Shown piece by piece: positions 15,986-20,735 of a stretch of DNA of 20,735 bases. The translations under genes and the position numbers were made by a program. Position 1 is the first letter of the stretch. Each line of letters opens with the position of its first letter. Source of the stretch: Massilia sp. UBA2604 (lineage in GTDB: Bacteria > Pseudomonadota > Gammaproteobacteria > Burkholderiales > Burkholderiaceae_D). The notes under the pieces were generated by a model. That model was not told where the DNA came from. It made no database searches and saw only the letters and a list, made by a program, of their open reading frames with translations. The stretch is from positions 1 to 20,735 of the forward strand of contig DDKG01000285.1 in the NCBI GenBank assembly GCA_002339265.1, read 5' to 3'.

Positions 15986-17914
15986 ATGAACATACGGAAA
16001 ACGCGTCCCGGTGTCCTGGCGGCGGGCGTACTGGCATTGGCCCTGGCGGCTTGCGGTGGCGGGTCTGGCGGCGGCGGTGCTGCAGCGCCGGTCCAGAACA
16101 CGGCCGGGAACTGGCTGACCTTCGACCCAGGCGCACCCAGCGCCACCCAGTTCGAAGGCGAAAGCACGCGCGTGGTCTTGACCGCCAAATCCAGCCGGAC
16201 TTTTTCCGTACCGTTCAATGTGGCGATCATCGATCCCGCAGGCGTGGTTTCGGCCCAGGTGGATATCTCGGCGCAGTCGCCGCTGGAATACCGGGCGGCG
16301 CTGCAAACCTCGCGCACGCTGCGCGCGGGCGAGCATTCCACGATGCTCGAAGTGCGGCTTTGCGAAGACACCCCGATGACCTGCGCCAAGCCATTGCCGG
16401 GTTCGCCATGGCGGGTTCCGTTGAAGGTCCAGGTCAAGCCGGCGGCGGAGGCGAAAGCGCGCCTCACCCTGGTCACGCCCAGCGTGAGCGTCAAGACCTA
16501 TCCGGGCGAATCGACGGGTTTCACCGTCGAAGCCAAACTCAGTACCGACCTGATGGCGCGCAACGTCCGTATCGGGATGTTCGACCCTGCCAGCATCACC
16601 AATGCTGAGTCCAGCCAGTGGACACAGGAGTCGAACGGAAATTACGTGTTCAAGCTGTCGACTGCAACCAGCAATGCGCTCGCTGCCGGCACCTATACCA
16701 GCAACCTCGAACTGCGCGTCTGCGAGGATGACACCCGCGTTTGCCGCCAGCCGATCGCCGGTTCGCCGTGGATCGTGCCGCTGACGATGCAGATCCTGTC
16801 GCCGACGAACCTGACTGCACTCGCGCCGGTCGACGGCCTGGGCGCCTGGAGCACCTACCAGGGCAATGCGGCCCATACCGGCTACGTGGCGGCAAGCTTC
16901 GATCCGGCCCGCTTTTCGCGCCGCTTCAAGGTCGAAGCCCTTGGCGAGTACGGACACACCTACAATTCCGCAGCCATCGACAATGGCCGGGCCTTCTATG
17001 TGCGCAATGGCGCGAACGGGCGCGCGGAACTGGTCGCCGTCTCCGAGGATACCGGCGAACTGGCATGGAAAGCCGATATGGGCGGGCTGCACCAGGTCAA
17101 TCCGCCGGCCGCGGCGAATGGCCGTGTGTACCTCACCTCGACCGGCCATGGGGATTCCTTCCTGTGGGTGTTTGACCAGGTCAGCGGCAAACAGCTCAGG
17201 AAAGAAACCCTTAGCTCGCAATGGCCCAGCTATTCCGCCCCGACGCTGTTCGGCGCCGACGTCTACACCATCAATGGCTACACTGGCGGCATCTCGCGCT
17301 ACGGCGACGCCGAAGGCGCCTTCAAATGGCATGGCATCGGCGTGGCCTACGAGGGCTGGAGCCCCAGCACCGACGGCCGCTTCGTCTACGCCTACAGCAC
17401 GCCGGACAACATCCTCAACGTGCTCGATGCCGCCGACGGCAGCCTGGCCTACTCGATCGGCGAGCGCTACCCGTTCAGCACCTACTTCATTTCGCGCCCT
17501 GTCGTCCTGACCGACACGCAGCAGGCCCTCGTCGGCGGCGGCAGCCTCACCGCGTTCGACCTGAAGACCCGTACGCGCTCATGGATCGTGAACGCCGGCA
17601 GCATCGGCACGCCGGCCTACGGCAACGGCACCATCTACGCGCTCGGTGCGAACGGCAGGGCGCTCGAAGCGCGCAGCCCGGCGACCGGCGATCTGCTGTG
17701 GGAGGTCGCGCTCGGGGACGGCCTTGCCACCCATGTCATCGTGACGCGCAATCTCGCCTTCGTCGGCTCGGACACCAGTACCCAGGTGATCGACCTGGGC
17801 ACGAAGAAGGTGGTGTGGTCCTATCCGCTGGGCGGCAGCATGGCCATCTCGGCACGCGGGGTGCTGTATGTCCTGACGCAGTCCGGGGCGCTGGCTGCCA
17901 TCAACCTGCGTTGA
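15986..17914 (+). CDS. Lipoprotein with duplicated CEDxxxxC domain and PQQ-type beta-propeller
   Basis: The protein has 642 residues. Lipobox L20-A21-A22-Cys23 follows a short hydrophobic signal, and a Gly-rich linker (GGGSGGGG) after Cys23 fits an outer-membrane lipoprotein. Two homologous beta-rich domains come next (about 41-151 and 158-271). Each ends with LRxCED-xxxx-C and GSPW-VPL: Cys126/Cys133 in the first and Cys246/Cys253 in the second, 120 residues apart, probably a disulfide in each. From about 284 (LGAWSTYQGNAAHTGYV) to the end it is a PQQ-like/BamB-like propeller, with WxxDxGGL-, DAADGSLAYSIG- and ATGDLLWEVALGDG-type blade strands. No PQQ dehydrogenase catalytic set is evident, so it is likely a binding or scaffold protein at the outer membrane. 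The start has a weak ribosome-binding site. Its partner and function are unknown. Confidence 0.85.
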   Translation: MNIRKTRPGVLAAGVLALALAACGGGSGGGGAAAPVQNTAGNWLTFDPGAPSATQFEGESTRVVLTAKSSRTFSVPFNVAIIDPAGVVSAQVDISAQSPLEYRAALQTSRTLRAGEHSTMLEVRLCEDTPMTCAKPLPGSPWRVPLKVQVKPAAEAKARLTLVTPSVSVKTYPGESTGFTVEAKLSTDLMARNVRIGMFDPASITNAESSQWTQESNGNYVFKLSTATSNALAAGTYTSNLELRVCEDDTRVCRQPIAGSPWIVPLTMQILSPTNLTALAPVDGLGAWSTYQGNAAHTGYVAASFDPARFSRRFKVEALGEYGHTYNSAAIDNGRAFYVRNGANGRAELVAVSEDTGELAWKADMGGLHQVNPPAAANGRVYLTSTGHGDSFLWVFDQVSGKQLRKETLSSQWPSYSAPTLFGADVYTINGYTGGISRYGDAEGAFKWHGIGVAYEGWSPSTDGRFVYAYSTPDNILNVLDAADGSLAYSIGERYPFSTYFISRPVVLTDTQQALVGGGSLTAFDLKTRTRSWIVNAGSIGTPAYGNGTIYALGANGRALEARSPATGDLLWEVALGDGLATHVIVTRNLAFVGSDTSTQVIDLGTKKVVWSYPLGGSMAISARGVLYVLTQSGALAAINLR

Positions 17915-17942
17915 CGCCCCGCGGCTTGTTGGGGGTCGGACA

Positions 17943-19397
17943 TCATTTCCCGCCCACCCCCATCATCCGCGCCGAGTCGTAGCCGATCCGCACCGCACCC
18001 CAGTGCTTCCCCTGGAACACGATCGGCATCGACAGGTCATTGATCACCTCTCCCGTATCGCGCAGATAGGTCTGCAGCAGGAAGGGCTCGCGGTTCTTCG
18101 CCAGCCGGATCCCCACCGGATCGTCGAAGATCCGTTTATTACGGCAGTACACCAGGTCATGCTCGCGCTGCCCGGTCGACGGTCGCGAGAACTTGGTGTT
18201 GTGGGTCGGCGCATAGCCGCGGTTGTCGACCGCCAGCGCATAGGCGGCGCCCGGCAGGTCGGTCAGCACACGGTCGAACAGCTGCTGCAGGTCGCGCTCC
18301 ACCGCCCGGTCGTACGAGGTGGTAAAGCGCGGCGGATCGGATTGCGCGATCGGCCGATACTGCTGGTCGAAGATGTTCGCGCCGCCGGCCGCATGGCCGT
18401 CCAGGCAGGCCAGCACCTGGTCGCGCAGCGCGGTGGTGCCGTCCACCAGCGCGTCGAAGGCCGTGCCGCCGGTGCGGAAGCCCGCCAGCACGCCCTGCAG
18501 CTCCTCGGTCGCCACCCGCACTTCGTCCACGCGGCGCGAGGCGTCCTGCATCGTGGCCTTGGAACTGGACGCGTTGTGCGCCACCTCTTCCACCTTCGCA
18601 TTGATTTGCTGGTTGACGCCGTCGAGCGACTGCATCGCCGCCGCCATCTGGTCGACGGTGGCGGTCATGCGCTCGAAGTCGGCGACGAAGGCGGTCAGGT
18701 GGCTGGCCGCGCTGCCGGCTTCGCGCGCCGACACGTTCACGCCGTCGAGGATGCCGGCGGTGGCGCCCGAGGTCGACGTCACCAGCTCACGCATGGCGTT
18801 GCTGGCGGTCGCGATCTTGACCGCCTCGGCATTGACCACCTGCGACAGGCGCCGCACCTCGGAGGCGACCACCGCGAAGCCGCGCCCGGCCGGACCGGCG
18901 CGCGCCGCCTCGATCGCGGCATTGATGGCCAGCAGATTGGTCTGGTTGGCCACGTTCTCGATCACGGTGCCGAACTCGCCGATCTCGCGCAGGTGACCGA
19001 CCAGCAGGGTCACCGTGTCCGAGAATCCCTGCACCTGTTCCTCGATCAGCTTCATGCGGCGCTCGAGGCTGGCCAGTTCTTCCATCGATTCGCGCGCTTG
19101 CGCCAGGTTGCGCTGGGCGGTGTCGGCGATGCGCACCGTGCCGGCGTTGACGTCGGCCGACAGCTCGGCCACCTCGCGCGCGCTGGCCGCCAGCGCATCG
19201 GCCGCCTCGTGCTGGCGCGCGGCCTGGGCCTGCGCCTGGTCGACTTCCTTGCGCAGGCGCGCGGCATTGATCGCCGTGCGGATGCTGCCGTCGCGCGCCT
19301 TGACCACCAGCGTGCGGACATTGCCGGACAAGGAACGCCCCTTGAATGGCGCCGCGACCTGCTGCAGCGCACGACTGATATTACGCAACCACGCCAT
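17943..19397 (-). CDS. Soluble methyl-accepting chemotaxis protein with C-terminal Cache-like sensor
   Basis: The 484-residue receptor has no transmembrane segment. Residues about 50-310 form the long coiled-coil signalling region. The conserved hairpin tip lies at 140-185 ([20 protein letters not shown], then [20 protein letters not shown]), which contacts CheW and CheA. The sensor-like part is C-terminal (about 345-475) and includes [42 protein letters not shown] and [11 protein letters not shown], resembling a Cache/PAS-type fold. The N-terminal 45 residues are basic and amphipathic. ATG 19397 has GGAGG four bases upstream on the minus strand. It is convergent with the lipoprotein gene and divergent from zwf (261-base gap). 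The ligand is unknown. I infer a cytoplasmic sensor of a small metabolite or of the membrane state. Confidence 0.9.
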   Translation of the reverse strand: MAWLRNISRALQQVAAPFKGRSLSGNVRTLVVKARDGSIRTAINAARLRKEVDQAQAQAARQHEAADALAASAREVAELSADVNAGTVRIADTAQRNLAQARESMEELASLERRMKLIEEQVQGFSDTVTLLVGHLREIGEFGTVIENVANQTNLLAINAAIEAARAGPAGRGFAVVASEVRRLSQVVNAEAVKIATASNAMRELVTSTSGATAGILDGVNVSAREAGSAASHLTAFVADFERMTATVDQMAAAMQSLDGVNQQINAKVEEVAHNASSSKATMQDASRRVDEVRVATEELQGVLAGFRTGGTAFDALVDGTTALRDQVLACLDGHAAGGANIFDQQYRPIAQSDPPRFTTSYDRAVERDLQQLFDRVLTDLPGAAYALAVDNRGYAPTHNTKFSRPSTGQREHDLVYCRNKRIFDDPVGIRLAKNREPFLLQTYLRDTGEVINDLSMPIVFQGKHWGAVRIGYDSARMMGVGGK

Positions 19398-19563
19398 GTC
19401 CCCTCCGTGCGCAGCTCGACTGGCTGCGATGTTTTCGTAGGGAAACTATAGTCTTAAACCCCGGCCATGTCATGCACAGGTTTTACCCACGTGGCATCCG
19501 TGCCACCAAGGATGCGACTGGCATGAAATGGTTATGGCACCATAGAGCAGGATAGACCCTCGC

Positions 19564-19578
19564 CGTAGTAAATTTACT
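19564..19578 (+). promoter_or_regulatory. HexR-like operator, distal copy in front of zwf
   Basis: The 15-mer CGTAGTAAATTTACT matches the proximal copy at all but the first and last base. It contains the perfect 12-bp palindrome AGTAAATTTACT (19567-19578). It starts 32 bases before the proximal copy, about three helical turns, so two bound dimers would lie on the same DNA face. Confidence 0.6.
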
Positions 19579-19606
19579 TGCGAATGCGTGATTTATGTAG
19601 TAAATT
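19578..19606 (+). promoter_or_regulatory. Candidate zwf promoter
   Basis: TTGCGA (19578-19583) and TAAATT (19601-19606) have 17-base spacing and four of six consensus matches each. The distal HexR-like site touches the -35 and the proximal one covers the -10, as expected for repression by occlusion. The leader to the ATG at 19659 would be about 45 bases. This is a weak-consensus prediction. Confidence 0.35.
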
Positions 19607-19610
19607 TACA
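19596..19610 (+). promoter_or_regulatory. HexR-like operator, proximal copy in front of zwf
   Basis: TGTAGTAAATTTACA is the best instance of the motif in the window, with outer TGTA/TACA symmetry and an inner perfect palindrome GTAAATTTAC (19600-19609). It lies 48 bases before the zwf start codon. The rest of the 261-base gap back to the chemoreceptor gene shows no other convincing element. Confidence 0.65.
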
Positions 19611-19658
19611 TTAGCATCCTCCGCTGTTTTTCACCCTTTCTTGCACCGACGACCGACC

Positions 19659-20735
<1,077 letters not shown>

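Noticed and set aside
17915..17942. Possible terminator between the lipoprotein and chemoreceptor genes
   Set aside because: Only a short CCCC/GGGG pairing is possible, with no T-run.
18003..19451. Plus-strand frame antisense to the chemoreceptor
   Set aside because: It is a mirror of the coiled-coil gene with His/Arg/Gly-rich content. The minus-strand reading has a ribosome-binding site and the conserved signalling tip.

Overview
The window is GC-rich, single-copy-looking chromosomal DNA from a Gram-negative bacterium. It most resembles a betaproteobacterium of the Burkholderiales, probably Oxalobacteraceae (Massilia-like). This is inferred from the trimeric-porin family, an Entner-Doudoroff (ED) glucose route with HexR-type operators, a split AtuA/citrate-transporter cluster, and the general look of the proteins. 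I saw no rRNA, tRNA, CRISPR array, insertion sequence or phage gene. No gene-free gap exceeds about 260 bases.

Left part (1-7054): the 3' end of a chemoreceptor gene; a secreted right-handed beta-helix protein; then a LysR-type regulator divergent from a four-gene set (CitMHS carboxylate transporter, AtuA-family protein, small AtuA-related protein, outer-membrane porin). This set reads as an import-and-catabolism cassette for an unidentified carboxylate: porin through the outer membrane, CitMHS through the inner membrane, AtuA pair as the enzyme, LysR as the switch. A clean dyad with LysR-box spacing lies between the divergent genes.

Centre (7055-12989): sugar metabolism. On the minus strand edd and eda overlap by 4 bases, followed 15 bases later by a small HExxH metalloprotein of unknown role. 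Divergently lie pgi and an SMP-30-type gluconolactonase. The 5' part of zwf lies at the right edge (19659 onward) and runs out of the window. A 15-bp HexR-like operator motif recurs in front of edd, in front of pgi and twice in front of zwf, so these separated units probably form one regulon. The hexR gene is not in the window.

Right part (13034-19658): genes lying between the two ED blocks. They are a PHB-depolymerase-type esterase whose Shine-Dalgarno is buried in a near-palindrome, a membrane-anchored catalase-like haem protein translationally coupled to a cytochrome b561, a lipoprotein with a duplicated Cys-pair domain in front of a PQQ-type beta-propeller, and a soluble chemoreceptor with its sensor at the C-terminus.

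The least explained points are the metalloprotein in the ED operon, the split AtuA cassette, the duplicated CEDxxxxC module and the hairpin over the esterase start. All functions are read from sequence motifs and family memory; no database search was run.
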